Shown: positions 54,232 through 63,982 of the stretch, piece by piece
Numbering within the stretch: position 1 is the first letter of the stretch
Layout: each line of letters opens with the position of its first letter
Origin: Bacteriovoracaceae bacterium
Lineage (GTDB): Bacteria; Bdellovibrionota; Bacteriovoracia; Bacteriovoracales; Bacteriovoracaceae
NCBI GenBank assembly: GCA_017858255.1
Contig: JAFMBV010000007.1
Location: forward strand, 1 to 64,000
Direction: 5' to 3'
Length of the DNA stretch: 64,000 nt
Made by a program: the position numbers and the translations under genes
Notes under the pieces: model-generated
What the model was told of the DNA's origin: nothing
What the model saw: only the letters and a program-made list of their open reading frames with translations
Databases searched by the model: none

Positions 54232-57083
54232 TGAAAACTAAAGCCCTAGCGTTTATTCTTTTAGCCCTTCTCTTTATAAAGCTATCCGAAGCTAAGGATG
54301 CTCATTACCTAATTCAGGAGATGGAGGAATTAAGGGACTCGCTTGAGGTTGATGATCCTGCAAGAATTGACCTTACTTTAAGGCTTGCTGACTTATATTT
54401 TGATGTATCAATTAAAGAAGGTGGCGAAGGGGACTTTAAAGTTCTCAAGGCCAATAGAATGAAGGCCCTCTCTCTTTATGAACATAGCCTAAATGGTACC
54501 GATGGTGTTAAGAAAGTTACGGGTTTAACTCGGATGAAAATACAATTTCAAATGGGGAGACTCTTGTCTCGACTCTCTGAGTTTCGTCGAGCAGAAAAAT
54601 TTTATTTAGAAGTTCAGCAAAATCCTAAAGTGCCTAAGAAAATGAAGGAGCAGGCATCATTGGCCCTTGCAGAGTGGTACGAGGAAGATGCTCGCTATGA
54701 AAAATCTAAAAAATACTATGATCAGGCCATTAGTTTGTGCGCTGTACGGTCAAGTTGTAACTACGCCCATTACAGAAAGGGCTGGCTTTACTTTAAAGAT
54801 ACGAAGCTGGACTTAGCTATAAAGGAAATGAAAGCCTCATTATGGGTTTCAGAGAATGAAATAAGAGAGTCTTCGCTACAAGACCTTATCCTTTTTATGT
54901 CTAATGCTAGTACAGACGGACAGAAAGAATTGAAATACGTGTTAGGACTTGCGACTAAGTTAAACCGTCCAAAGCTCGTACAAGGCTTAGTCGAAGCATT
55001 TTATGTTGCAGGGAATAGGCGAGCGGGTTCAAATCTTCTCTCTTATATTAATGAACAAGCACCAACGCTATACTTTGAAACAAGACTTCTTGAAGAGTTC
55101 TATGGTTTCAGAAAATGGGAGAAAGTAGAGAAACTTTTATCCCAAATGAAAAAGAGGGGACCGCAAGATATTCCATCAAAAAAGGAACATGCTTCAGAAG
55201 TCCAAAAGATTTTTCGCCGATACCTAGTCCAAGTTGACAGTGAAGCGAATGTCGCTCCAGACCTAAATGACTTTTTAAAACAATCAATTGATATATATCT
55301 TGGTATTTACCCTAATGACGACCTTAGAAGGAAGCTTCAGCAGGGTTGGCTTAAAGCGGAAGACGATCGTAAAAAGAAAATCGTCCGTCTTGGCAAATGG
55401 ATCGAGGAAGATACGGCCCTTGGCCTGTCAAATAAAGAAATCAGAAAGCTTAGACAAACAAGACTATCGTTGGCCCAAAAAGAAAAGATGTCCGATATTG
55501 TCATTATTGAGTCTATGGCCATTGCTAAGGTATTGGTCGGAACCGTTGAGGCCGATGAATTCCTTTATGTTGCCGCAAGGGAACATTATGGGAAAAAGAG
55601 ATATGAAGAAGCATTGCCACTTTTTAAGGGAATCGTTGATCGCTCCTTAAAGAGAGAAACACTTGGAAAATACGCTCTTCTCTCACAAAATCTTATTCTA
55701 GATATCTTCAACGCCAATGATAATTTTAAGGGCATAATGGGCCAGGTAGCTTTATGGCAGGCGGGAACCAAGAGCTCTGCTAATAAAGAGGTCCTTAAAG
55801 AAAATATAGCAATGGGTAAGCTTCAAATTGATGCTCGATTTGCTCTTGCTGCGAAGATGAAAGAAAGCCCCGATAGTTTGGATGCTTTCTATCGTTTTTG
55901 TTTTGAAGGCGTTTACCCTAAGAAGTCATGCTCAAATGCAAAAGTACTTGCCATTAAATTTGGAGATCAAGAAAAGCTTATTAATTTGTTAGTAAAAGCT
56001 AATGATGAAGTGGCGCTAATGTCTGAATATGAACTTATGGGACGTTATACTGATGCCGCACTTTTACAAGAAAAGCTGAATTTAAAACCTTTAGGATTAA
56101 AAGCTGATTATGAGCTTTTCCTTAACATCGCTCTTCTTTACGAACTTGATAAAAACTTTGAAAATCGTAACCGAATCTTAAAGAAGATGATGGTCAAAAT
56201 GAAGAAAGAGAAATCAATGCCAACTGAAATAGAAGGCGCTCTCTTTCTCACTTTAGACGAAGCTGGTCTAATCGATCAAAGAGCTCTCTTTTATCCCTGG
56301 AGTTTAAAGAGAAAGCTTAGTTTGGCAAAAAGGTTAGAACTTCAAAAGTCGAACAAGGCCAATCTAAAACTTATTATGGGTCAGAGTGTATCTCAGGGGC
56401 CGATATGGAGTCGTAAGGTTCTGGAGAAGTTTGTTAAACCATTTGAAGAAGCAAATAAGATTAAGTTCTATGGGCGCTATAGTAAGTACCGCTTTAAAAA
56501 GAGAACTAAGGCCATGGATGGGTTTGTTAAGCTTTCTAAAAAATATTTAGAGGGTGCTGACCTGGAAACTCGAGCCTATATCCTTCATATGGTGACGCGC
56601 GTTTATAGTAAAATGGTTGAAGACATTCTTGCTACTCCATTACCTCCGGATCTTGATGATGCGACAATGGCACAGGTTCAGTCTCAACTTCAGATGATGT
56701 CAGACCCCTTTGATAAAATAAGAAGTGATTACCAAAGAATATTAGATGCTCAACTTACTGATTTAGCCGGTAGGGATCAGATAGAGCATACAAGGGTTGT
56801 TGCAAATCTTGAAAAAAACCCAGAAGACTATGTTGGACTTATTGAACTTGGGGAAGCACCAAAAGATCGCACATTATCACTTAGCTCTCTAGATGGAATT
56901 GAAGAACTTAAAGTTGCTCTTCTGAAAGATCCAACAAATAGAGATGCAATCCTTGGCCTAAAGGAATTCTTCGAGAAAAAAGAAATTAAACGATTAGCTT
57001 CTTATTATCGAGGACGTCTTGGAACTTCACCCACGACACCTATTAAGAATATTCAGGAAGCCCAAGAGGGAGCTGATAAATGA
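54231..57083 (+). CDS. large exported TPR-repeat protein
   Basis: A 950-residue protein with a signal peptide (MKTKALAFILLALLFIKLSEA) followed by many tetratricopeptide-like helical pairs, for example RIDLTLRLADLYFDVS, RAEKFYLEVQQNPKV and YEKSKKYYDQAISLC. It is probably periplasmic and may bridge motor and envelope parts, as TPR proteins of gliding complexes do. Coupled to the TolR-like gene before it and to the small gene after it (four-base overlap). Individual subunit identity with a named Glt/Agl protein is not claimed. Confidence 0.82.
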   Translation: MKTKALAFILLALLFIKLSEAKDAHYLIQEMEELRDSLEVDDPARIDLTLRLADLYFDVSIKEGGEGDFKVLKANRMKALSLYEHSLNGTDGVKKVTGLTRMKIQFQMGRLLSRLSEFRRAEKFYLEVQQNPKVPKKMKEQASLALAEWYEEDARYEKSKKYYDQAISLCAVRSSCNYAHYRKGWLYFKDTKLDLAIKEMKASLWVSENEIRESSLQDLILFMSNASTDGQKELKYVLGLATKLNRPKLVQGLVEAFYVAGNRRAGSNLLSYINEQAPTLYFETRLLEEFYGFRKWEKVEKLLSQMKKRGPQDIPSKKEHASEVQKIFRRYLVQVDSEANVAPDLNDFLKQSIDIYLGIYPNDDLRRKLQQGWLKAEDDRKKKIVRLGKWIEEDTALGLSNKEIRKLRQTRLSLAQKEKMSDIVIIESMAIAKVLVGTVEADEFLYVAAREHYGKKRYEEALPLFKGIVDRSLKRETLGKYALLSQNLILDIFNANDNFKGIMGQVALWQAGTKSSANKEVLKENIAMGKLQIDARFALAAKMKESPDSLDAFYRFCFEGVYPKKSCSNAKVLAIKFGDQEKLINLLVKANDEVALMSEYELMGRYTDAALLQEKLNLKPLGLKADYELFLNIALLYELDKNFENRNRILKKMMVKMKKEKSMPTEIEGALFLTLDEAGLIDQRALFYPWSLKRKLSLAKRLELQKSNKANLKLIMGQSVSQGPIWSRKVLEKFVKPFEEANKIKFYGRYSKYRFKKRTKAMDGFVKLSKKYLEGADLETRAYILHMVTRVYSKMVEDILATPLPPDLDDATMAQVQSQLQMMSDPFDKIRSDYQRILDAQLTDLAGRDQIEHTRVVANLEKNPEDYVGLIELGEAPKDRTLSLSSLDGIEELKVALLKDPTNRDAILGLKEFFEKKEIKRLASYYRGRLGTSPTTPIKNIQEAQEGADK

Positions 57084-57343
57084 AAAAGTTATTATGGGTT
57101 TGTTTATTGATCTTGCCCCTTACTATATTAGGGGCTGGAGAGAATCAAGGTACGAAATCTAAGGTTAAGTATAAAGCCGCTAGTCGTATTGATTTTGAAT
57201 CTCTACTGATTGAAGGCGAGCGGAAGAAGCCAGAAATGGCCGTTGTTACCGGTAATATTGGTGAAAAAGATTCTGGTTTATTAAAATTTAGAAAAGACTT
57301 TTTAGATGTCATGGCTGACGATTTTGGGGAGGCAGTTGAATGA
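57080..57343 (+). CDS. small exported protein in the motor cluster
   Basis: An 87-residue protein with a signal peptide (MKKLLWVCLLILPLTILGA). The mature part has a motif-like stretch (IDFESLLIEGERKKPEM) that I associate with small partners of AgmX/TonB-like proteins in deltaproteobacterial clusters; this is from memory and unchecked. It overlaps genes on both sides by four bases (ATGA), so expression is tightly linked. It may be a compact periplasmic partner of the next protein. Confidence 0.7.
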   Translation: MKKLLWVCLLILPLTILGAGENQGTKSKVKYKAASRIDFESLLIEGERKKPEMAVVTGNIGEKDSGLLKFRKDFLDVMADDFGEAVE

Positions 57344-58548
57344 TTGCTATTGAAACTGAGCAAGGAGAGCTCATCAAGGTTTTGAAAAATGTTGTTCAAG
57401 GGGACTTTGGTTTTCATGAACAATTTGGCTTTATTAGTCAGGGACGTGCTGAAGAGCGTGTTCAGGCCCGTAAGAGGCAAGGCTTTGATTACACAAAAGA
57501 TTCTTGGCTTTGCAGCTTTGGTCTTAAATCCATGGAAAAGGGGTTCGCGATTGAAAACCCTCAAGGGTGTGATGCACTTCAGACGAAAGAAGGCTGGTTA
57601 CTCGATACACCCAATGGAAAGTTTAAATTGGTTGCTGGAGGTCCGGATTATGTTAATGATCTTTTAATTGATCATGAAGATAATGCCAGCTGGCTAGATC
57701 GTGCTCTTGAATTGACCTTTGTTGCGATATTTCTTATTACGCCTCTTTTGTACTTTCTTCAGGGGACTCCAGTTGAAGAGGAGTTAGAGCCAGAGAAAGA
57801 GTTAGAGTCAATTACTGTTCAAATCATAAAGAAAATTAAAACAGTTAATGTTCAAAGAGACGTTAACCCTAATCTAAAAGTTAAGCCCTTAACAAAAGCA
57901 GAGATTTCTAAAAGAGCTGTGAAAAGAAACTTAGGATTTCTTGGAATGGTAGGTTCAAAAACTCTTAAAGATGCTGTTGGTGGTGTTCCACAAGATCTTA
58001 AACAGGCTACTGCCGGTGCAGGACCTGGTGGTGATGCAGGTAGTGGTGGTGAAGTCTTAACCAACTTAGGTAAAGGCCTTAAGAAGACTACAGTAGGGAA
58101 TACTGGTGTAGCTGGTCTTGGTGGAAAGCTCGTTACTAAAGGTACCTCTGGTGGTGGTAAAGGTGGCTATGGAAATACACTCGTTGCCTCTGGTAGCGGA
58201 ACCGGTATCTCTGCGATTGCCGTCAGTAGTTCTGATATGGTCATTGAAGGCGGGATTAGTCGTTACGCTATTAATGCCACAATTGCTAAATACCTTAATC
58301 AAGTCCGTCGATGTTATGAAACTCAATTAAAGACAAAACCTGAACTTCAAGGTCTTGTAGAGATGAGTTTTGAAATTAATAGTACAGGTAGCTTGAACTT
58401 TTCTCGTGTTAATAGAACCACGTTAAAAGATAAGGCCACTGAACAATGTATTAGTAAGAAAATGATGACTTGGCAGTTTCCTAAACCTAAAGGTGGAGTG
58501 AAAGTGCCAGTTAAATATCCTTTTATGTTAAGACCGGTTGGATCCTAA
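57340..58548 (+). CDS. TonB-like/AgmX C-terminal domain protein (GltG/GltJ-like)
   Basis: A 402-residue protein. A cytoplasmic N-terminal domain (1-120) is followed by one helix (about 124-140, ELTFVAIFLITPLLYFL), a charged periplasmic linker, a Gly-rich region (about 225-285) and a C-terminal AgmX/PglI-type domain (YLNQVRRCYETQLKTKPEL, then VEMSFEINSTG). This layout is that of the envelope-spanning GltG/GltJ proteins of the Myxococcus gliding machine. It would transmit motor force to outer membrane parts. The two cysteines in the C-terminal domain could form a disulfide, as in relatives. Confidence 0.85.
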   Translation: MIAIETEQGELIKVLKNVVQGDFGFHEQFGFISQGRAEERVQARKRQGFDYTKDSWLCSFGLKSMEKGFAIENPQGCDALQTKEGWLLDTPNGKFKLVAGGPDYVNDLLIDHEDNASWLDRALELTFVAIFLITPLLYFLQGTPVEEELEPEKELESITVQIIKKIKTVNVQRDVNPNLKVKPLTKAEISKRAVKRNLGFLGMVGSKTLKDAVGGVPQDLKQATAGAGPGGDAGSGGEVLTNLGKGLKKTTVGNTGVAGLGGKLVTKGTSGGGKGGYGNTLVASGSGTGISAIAVSSSDMVIEGGISRYAINATIAKYLNQVRRCYETQLKTKPELQGLVEMSFEINSTGSLNFSRVNRTTLKDKATEQCISKKMMTWQFPKPKGGVKVPVKYPFMLRPVGS

Positions 58549-58561
58549 TAGAGAGTAGACT

Positions 58562-60613
58562 ATGAAAGTATTGAATTTCTTTTTGCTTATTTCCTTTGTT
58601 GTTGTTCTAAACTCTTGTAATCAAGATCCCTATCCAAATATTGGAGACGGTGAGTTTGTTGATGTACCAAGACAAGAACCTAAACCACCACCGACACCAC
58701 AACAACCCCTGCCAGCACTTGCTATTTCTCTTGAAGATAATTACGAATTTCGTGAAGGTCGATACAGAGAAATCAAAATTAGAGTGGAGGTTGAAGAGCC
58801 GGGCGTTCCAATTGTTAAGGTTAAAGGCCTTCCTCCTGGTGCCACGTTTGATGAACAAACCCTAGTCGTTAAATGGACTCCTGGATTCTTTATGGGGAAT
58901 AACCCTTCAGATCCAACGATTAAAAGTCGCATCTATCCAGTTACTGTTTGGCTTGGAAGTACCGTACTTCCAAAAGAGCAAGTAAGGAAAACTATCAGCT
59001 TAGTCGTTTATGATAGTCCTCGGAATATTAACGTTCAAACTGACCGAAGTAATATAGTGGAAGAGGGAGTTGAATTTAATAAGTTGATTAAACTTGATAA
59101 TCCTGATTATCCGCAAGGACCCTTTAAGTTTCTAACGAAAGATCTACCTGCCAATCTAGAGGTTGAAGAAGTTGATCCCAATACTTTTCGTCTTAAATTT
59201 AAACCAGACTTTTTCCATGTAAGTCTTAAAAAACAGAGTAATGGGCGGCTTGAATACAAAGGGAAGGTTATTGTGGCCAACCCTGCGAACCATATCGTTG
59301 AGCAAGATTATACTATTAGTGTTCGTGATAAGCGTCAGGGAGTTAAACTTGTAGCTCCAAAGACAATGGAACAAGGTTTAGATGCCAGCTTTCAGGTTGC
59401 AGCATATGACTTAAATCGTGAAGTTGCTCCTATGATTAGATTAACTAGCGATAATCCAATCTTTGGTGATTTTAAAGAAACCATTGTTAAGAATCCTACA
59501 TCCTTTTCTTCTGTTTTAAATATTTTCTGGAAGGATATTCCACCAAAGTATAATGGTACGAAGCAAATGATTCGCTTTGAAACATGTGTTTTGAGTTCTT
59601 CAAACTCAATGACTAATTGTGAGAAGGGCCAAACAGAGATTAAGTTAATCGTCAGAGATCGTAATCCTCCTATTATTAATCGTGATGGTTGGAAGGCCGG
59701 GGAATTGGTTTACCTTGGTTTTAATGAATCTCTTCGTCGTAATATCGTTGTTACAGATAGTGAGGATCCAAAATTAACACCGGATATAAAAATCTTCCCA
59801 AAAGAGATGCGCAAATGGGTCAAATGGAACCCTAATAGAAATAGTCTCACTGTCCAGATTGATAAGGCGGGTGTTCACCAGTTTAATATGGTTGCAACCT
59901 CAGCCTATAATATGATGGCTTCAGAAAGCTTTATTGTAGAAGTCTTTCCTGAGACGCGCAAAAGAACCCTTCTTTTTGCAGACTCAACTAGAGACCCAGA
60001 AGTTCTTTTTTACAAAGATACATTCAAGGATTCAATGGACGTAATGAATCCTGCGATTCAAGAAATAAATATTCGAAATGTTGAGGATAGGGATACGTTG
60101 GTTATCACCACAAGTACTCTGCTTGATCCAAGTGTTAAAACTGCAGTTTATGATGCTATTTCCAATATTAAAAATGTTGTTATTGCCACTCCTCTTTATA
60201 GGAACCTTCCAGCAAAATTCTTACTAGAGATGGAAGAACTCTATGACCTTAAACCGGTTGGACGTTATAGTGAGCTTCCAAACCTACCACCGCTCGCTGA
60301 AATGAAAATGGAGACGACAAGTCAGTTTGTAAAATCAAAGCAAGATATCTTCCTCAAGGGGAATACAACTCTGGCCTCATCAGATCCTATTATCTTTAAT
60401 GCTGGTCTCGATGATCCTGCGAAGGTTTGTAAGGGTGTGATTGGCCTTGCCAAAAATGGCATTAATCCCCTCGTTATTGGTTTAAGTTGTAATAAAATTG
60501 GTGGCGGAAAAATCGTCATTCTTGGTGTTGAGTGGGCAGATTTCCTTACTGCTGCTGAAGATAAATCTATTCCAGTTAAGTGGTTTAACTCACTAATTAA
60601 GAAGAAGTTTTGA
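58562..60613 (+). CDS. large lipoprotein with Ig/cadherin-like beta domains
   Basis: A 683-residue lipoprotein. The signal peptide ends at a lipobox (VLNSC), with Cys19 as the lipid site. A proline-rich linker (EPKPPPTPQQPLPAL) leads to several beta-sandwich-type regions (for example VKGLPPGATFDEQTLVVKWTP, typical of putative Ig-like/cadherin-type folds). The C-terminal 200 residues (from about 470) have alternating beta/alpha character. It is probably an outer-membrane-anchored adhesion or structural part of the gliding complex. Confidence 0.75.
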   Translation: MKVLNFFLLISFVVVLNSCNQDPYPNIGDGEFVDVPRQEPKPPPTPQQPLPALAISLEDNYEFREGRYREIKIRVEVEEPGVPIVKVKGLPPGATFDEQTLVVKWTPGFFMGNNPSDPTIKSRIYPVTVWLGSTVLPKEQVRKTISLVVYDSPRNINVQTDRSNIVEEGVEFNKLIKLDNPDYPQGPFKFLTKDLPANLEVEEVDPNTFRLKFKPDFFHVSLKKQSNGRLEYKGKVIVANPANHIVEQDYTISVRDKRQGVKLVAPKTMEQGLDASFQVAAYDLNREVAPMIRLTSDNPIFGDFKETIVKNPTSFSSVLNIFWKDIPPKYNGTKQMIRFETCVLSSSNSMTNCEKGQTEIKLIVRDRNPPIINRDGWKAGELVYLGFNESLRRNIVVTDSEDPKLTPDIKIFPKEMRKWVKWNPNRNSLTVQIDKAGVHQFNMVATSAYNMMASESFIVEVFPETRKRTLLFADSTRDPEVLFYKDTFKDSMDVMNPAIQEINIRNVEDRDTLVITTSTLLDPSVKTAVYDAISNIKNVVIATPLYRNLPAKFLLEMEELYDLKPVGRYSELPNLPPLAEMKMETTSQFVKSKQDIFLKGNTTLASSDPIIFNAGLDDPAKVCKGVIGLAKNGINPLVIGLSCNKIGGGKIVILGVEWADFLTAAEDKSIPVKWFNSLIKKKF

Positions 60614-60621
60614 GGACTTAT

Positions 60622-61305
60622 ATGAAAAAGTTATTAGTTTTAATCTCATTCATTACTTTTGGTTCTTTGTATGCTGAAGAACTTGAAAATAAACTTGATG
60701 ACCTCTTGATTCCTAATGACAAGGTCACTCCAGTTCTTTCAAAAGATGAGCTCTTTATCGTTAACACTAGATACTCGAGTCTAGTTAATCGTCATGAGTT
60801 CTCTCTCCTAGGTGCTCACAACTTTACCTCTGACAGTCACTTAGATGTAAAGCAAACAGCTGTTGCTTATCGTTACCATCTTAATAGTAAATGGTCCTTT
60901 GGTCTTAGGTACAATCGTTATACTAACGATCTTACTGCGGCCGGACAGACCCTTTTTGATAAGGAAAAAATTGTTCCGGATCAAGATTTTGCTTTTAACT
61001 CTCAAGAGATATTTGCAACCTATAACACTATTTACGGCAAGCTGAGATGGTCTTCATCAACAATTGTTTACTTTGACCAATTTGTATCTCTCGGTGGAGG
61101 GCAGATTGAGCTGGCCTCAGGGAAAACAAATCATGGTTTCGTAGATTTAGGACTAGCATTTTGGATCGGAAATCATACAAGTATGCGTGTTGGTATTAAG
61201 AATGAATTCTATAATCAACAACAGATCACTGAAGAACGACTTATGCATAATGCTATGGGATATCTAGAAATTGGCTACCTCTTCGGAGAAGGGGATAGAG
61301 GGTAA
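60622..61305 (+). CDS. outer-membrane beta-barrel protein of the motility cluster
   Basis: A 227-residue protein with a signal peptide (MKKLLVLISFITFGSLYA) and strands rich in alternating polar and aromatic residues through to the C-terminus (MGYLEIGYLFGEG). The ATG at 60622 has GAGGA before it; a TTG four codons earlier overlaps the previous stop and is less likely. In Myxococcus several small barrel proteins (GltA, GltB, GltH) play the outer-membrane role; this is a candidate counterpart. Confidence 0.78.
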   Translation: MKKLLVLISFITFGSLYAEELENKLDDLLIPNDKVTPVLSKDELFIVNTRYSSLVNRHEFSLLGAHNFTSDSHLDVKQTAVAYRYHLNSKWSFGLRYNRYTNDLTAAGQTLFDKEKIVPDQDFAFNSQEIFATYNTIYGKLRWSSSTIVYFDQFVSLGGGQIELASGKTNHGFVDLGLAFWIGNHTSMRVGIKNEFYNQQQITEERLMHNAMGYLEIGYLFGEGDRG

Positions 61306-61307
61306 AG

Positions 61308-62837
61308 ATGAAAAGTTTTATAGTAGCACTTTTCGCACTCTTGAGTGTCCTCAGTTTTGGGGATTCCAGTCTCCTGATGGAGAAGGATGGCGCTGATCTT
61401 GATTTTAGTAAAGACCTAAAGGTACGCAAGCAACTTGAACTTGATGATGCTTTCCTTATACAGCTTTTTAGCCGTTGGAAGGCCCTAGGGGCAGTAGAGC
61501 CTCAAACAAATGAATGGATGCAGAGTATTTTTACCAAAGACTTTTCCAAAGCTCTGGTTGAACTTCCAAAAGTTACTGATGGTAAAATTGAAAGTCTCAA
61601 AAAACCTGCAGAATTATACTTACTTTTTCGTTTGGGATATTTTCAAACCTTTCTCAACGAATGGATTAGTTTTACCGGAAGCTCTGGCTTTTTAAAGTCT
61701 GAGTTGGGGCTTGCGCTGGATCAAGTCGTTGCTCCTCAAAGTTCACTACTTCTTCTTAAAAGCGGTTTTAGTCTAAACCCAACTCTTCGTGATCTTCTTA
61801 AAAATACGGAAAAGGACCTAGAGAGTCGCCTTAACATCTCTCTTCAAGCTTATAAGGCACTTCAATCTGGGGAAGATGCTGTTCAGTGGATTGGTCGCCT
61901 AAATAATAATGATGAGCTTAGATTGCACCTGGCCCATACCGCGCTACTCGCCTATGGCAAGAAGGGCAAGCTTGGAGCATCTGGGAAACTTATAAAGAAG
62001 GTCGTTGAGCCTTGGATTGAAAAGAGTGAGAACTCTGATGAGATTGCACTTTATTTTATGACTTTAGGCCGTCTACTTTATCAGGCCCGTGCCTTCAAAG
62101 AAGCAGGCGAGTATTATAAAAGAATTCCTGAGAGCTCTAAATATTTTCTTCAGGCACGCACAGAATACCTTTGGGTTTTATTGCAGGAGAGAGACTTCTC
62201 TCAGGCAATGGGTGAGTTAGGGACAATGGAACTCGGAGTTTTTGAAAAACGTTTTTATCCAGAAATTTACTTAGTCTCCGCTATCGGTCATACAATGATG
62301 TGCCAATTTACTGATGCAAAAGATTCGATTCATCAATTTGTTAGCGTTAATAAAGGCTGGGCGAAGAAAATATCTTTGGCGATAAAATCAGATAACCCTC
62401 CTACAGTAGAGGAGACTTTTTATTCGCGTAGGATGAGAAATCAGGTATTAAGCTTAAAAAAAGAAATAAGCAGTTTGAAAGAAAAGAAAATTGAAAAGTA
62501 TCATTCTCAGCTTCAGTTTAACTTAAGTTTTGTTAAGAATAGTCTCAAAGAAGAGTCACATCGTCAGTGGATTAATCGTCAAAAAATTCTTGAATCATCT
62601 TTATATAAAATGAAATTTGTACGGATTGAATTACTAAGTCGTATGCGTGCAGTTGCAGAGGGTTTAAAGGATCGAATTCCAGGGCAAGATGTGGTTAGTA
62701 ATTACCAAGCGGCCACAGTAAAAACATCTAAGAATCAATTGGTGTTTCCAAATGATGGCATGTTATGGGGTGATGAACTCTTTAGTATGACTGGCGATGT
62801 TAAAAACCTTTGCATTAAAGGGAAGTTTTATGAATAG
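61308..62837 (+). CDS. exported helical-repeat (TPR-like) protein
   Basis: A 509-residue protein with a signal peptide (MKSFIVALFALLSVLSFG) and an all-helical mature part with TPR-like pairs (AFKEAGEYYKRIPESSKYFLQ; RTEYLWVLLQERDFSQAMG) followed by a long coiled-coil-like region near residues 375-425 with many Lys/Glu. It starts two bases after the barrel gene stop and overlaps the next gene by eight bases. Probably periplasmic. Confidence 0.75.
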   Translation: MKSFIVALFALLSVLSFGDSSLLMEKDGADLDFSKDLKVRKQLELDDAFLIQLFSRWKALGAVEPQTNEWMQSIFTKDFSKALVELPKVTDGKIESLKKPAELYLLFRLGYFQTFLNEWISFTGSSGFLKSELGLALDQVVAPQSSLLLLKSGFSLNPTLRDLLKNTEKDLESRLNISLQAYKALQSGEDAVQWIGRLNNNDELRLHLAHTALLAYGKKGKLGASGKLIKKVVEPWIEKSENSDEIALYFMTLGRLLYQARAFKEAGEYYKRIPESSKYFLQARTEYLWVLLQERDFSQAMGELGTMELGVFEKRFYPEIYLVSAIGHTMMCQFTDAKDSIHQFVSVNKGWAKKISLAIKSDNPPTVEETFYSRRMRNQVLSLKKEISSLKEKKIEKYHSQLQFNLSFVKNSLKEESHRQWINRQKILESSLYKMKFVRIELLSRMRAVAEGLKDRIPGQDVVSNYQAATVKTSKNQLVFPNDGMLWGDELFSMTGDVKNLCIKGKFYE

Positions 62838-63903
62838 ATTCTCAATATTGTTTATCTTGTCCTTCTTGGCCTTTGTTGGAGCTTGTACTGATACTAAGTA
62901 TCTTCAGGAGGAGCAGCCGTTCATCGAACCTATACTACCTGAGCAAGAAATTGACGACAGAATTTATACAATATCTGACTTTATCGTCGATAAAGAAATT
63001 GACGTTATCTTAGTTATTGATAATTCCGGTTCTATGGGCGGGATTCAAAGCAGTGTTGTTAAAAACGCTAAGCTCTTTTTTGAGACCTTTGCTAAGGATC
63101 AGACTGTAGACTGGAAAATCGGTATTGTATCGACTGATAAGAGGGAAGAGCCTTATATCGGGTTTGAAAATAGCTTTGACTCAAGTCTTGTTGACCCTCG
63201 TGATCCAACTAGCTTTGATCGTGTTGTTCAAATGTTCCAAAACGCTGTTGAGAGACTCGGAACATCTGGGGATGCTAGCGAATACACATACTATAATTTA
63301 AAACGCCATCTTGATCGATTCAATAGTCTCGGAGGAAAAGATTCTTTCCAAAGGACTAATGCCCACCTTGTCACGATTATGATTTCTGATGAAGAAGAGC
63401 AGTCTGTGGATGGTTTCGGTGGTGCTTTTGAGGCAAATAGCTTTTTCAGTACAATGCAAAATTATGTAGCTTCCGACAAAGTCGTCAGATTCTACGGGGC
63501 CATTGATCACAAGGATCTAAGTAACTGTAGTGGTTTTGGCGATCCATGGCTTGGTAGTGAGTTTGAAAAGCTGATAAGTATTTCAGGTGGCTTTGTTATT
63601 TCGGCATGTATTAATAATTTTGGTCTTGAGCTTGCCAGAATTGGTGAAGATATTGCTAATTTGATTGAAGCTCCTCGCTTGCTTCTTAAGAGAAGACCAA
63701 AGGTTCCAACTCTTAAAGTTTATTACGAAGATCAGGAGTTGAAGCCTGGCGCTGAAGAGCTTGGCGGCATGTGGTTTTATGAAGAAATAACGAATACTAT
63801 CAATTTCTACAATATCGATTTCGTACAAGACCCAGAGAATGATGAGTTTAGAGTTGAATTTGATGTAGACGATGGAGTTGGTCGCGGACCTTGGACTTAC
63901 TAA
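62830..63903 (+). CDS. von Willebrand A-domain lipoprotein (CglB-like)
   Basis: A 357-residue lipoprotein. Lipobox VGAC puts the lipid on Cys19. The vWA domain begins with IDVILVIDNSGSMGG; Asp64, Ser66 and Ser68 form the MIDAS metal site. Other segments (VDWKIGIVST, LVTIMISDEEEQ) are typical vWA strands. Position at the end of the Agl/Glt-like cluster matches CglB of Myxococcus, the integrin-like adhesin of the focal adhesions. The ATG at 62830 overlaps the preceding stop by eight bases. The domain, lipobox and MIDAS residues are visible; adhesin function is inferred. Confidence 0.85.
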   Translation: MNRFSILFILSFLAFVGACTDTKYLQEEQPFIEPILPEQEIDDRIYTISDFIVDKEIDVILVIDNSGSMGGIQSSVVKNAKLFFETFAKDQTVDWKIGIVSTDKREEPYIGFENSFDSSLVDPRDPTSFDRVVQMFQNAVERLGTSGDASEYTYYNLKRHLDRFNSLGGKDSFQRTNAHLVTIMISDEEEQSVDGFGGAFEANSFFSTMQNYVASDKVVRFYGAIDHKDLSNCSGFGDPWLGSEFEKLISISGGFVISACINNFGLELARIGEDIANLIEAPRLLLKRRPKVPTLKVYYEDQELKPGAEELGGMWFYEEITNTINFYNIDFVQDPENDEFRVEFDVDDGVGRGPWTY

Positions 63904-63982
63904 TATTTGCAGTTTGTTAGCTAAGGTCTATCAAGAGTTGAAGCACATGAAGTTTTACAGCTAATCTTGAGATAGGTTATTT

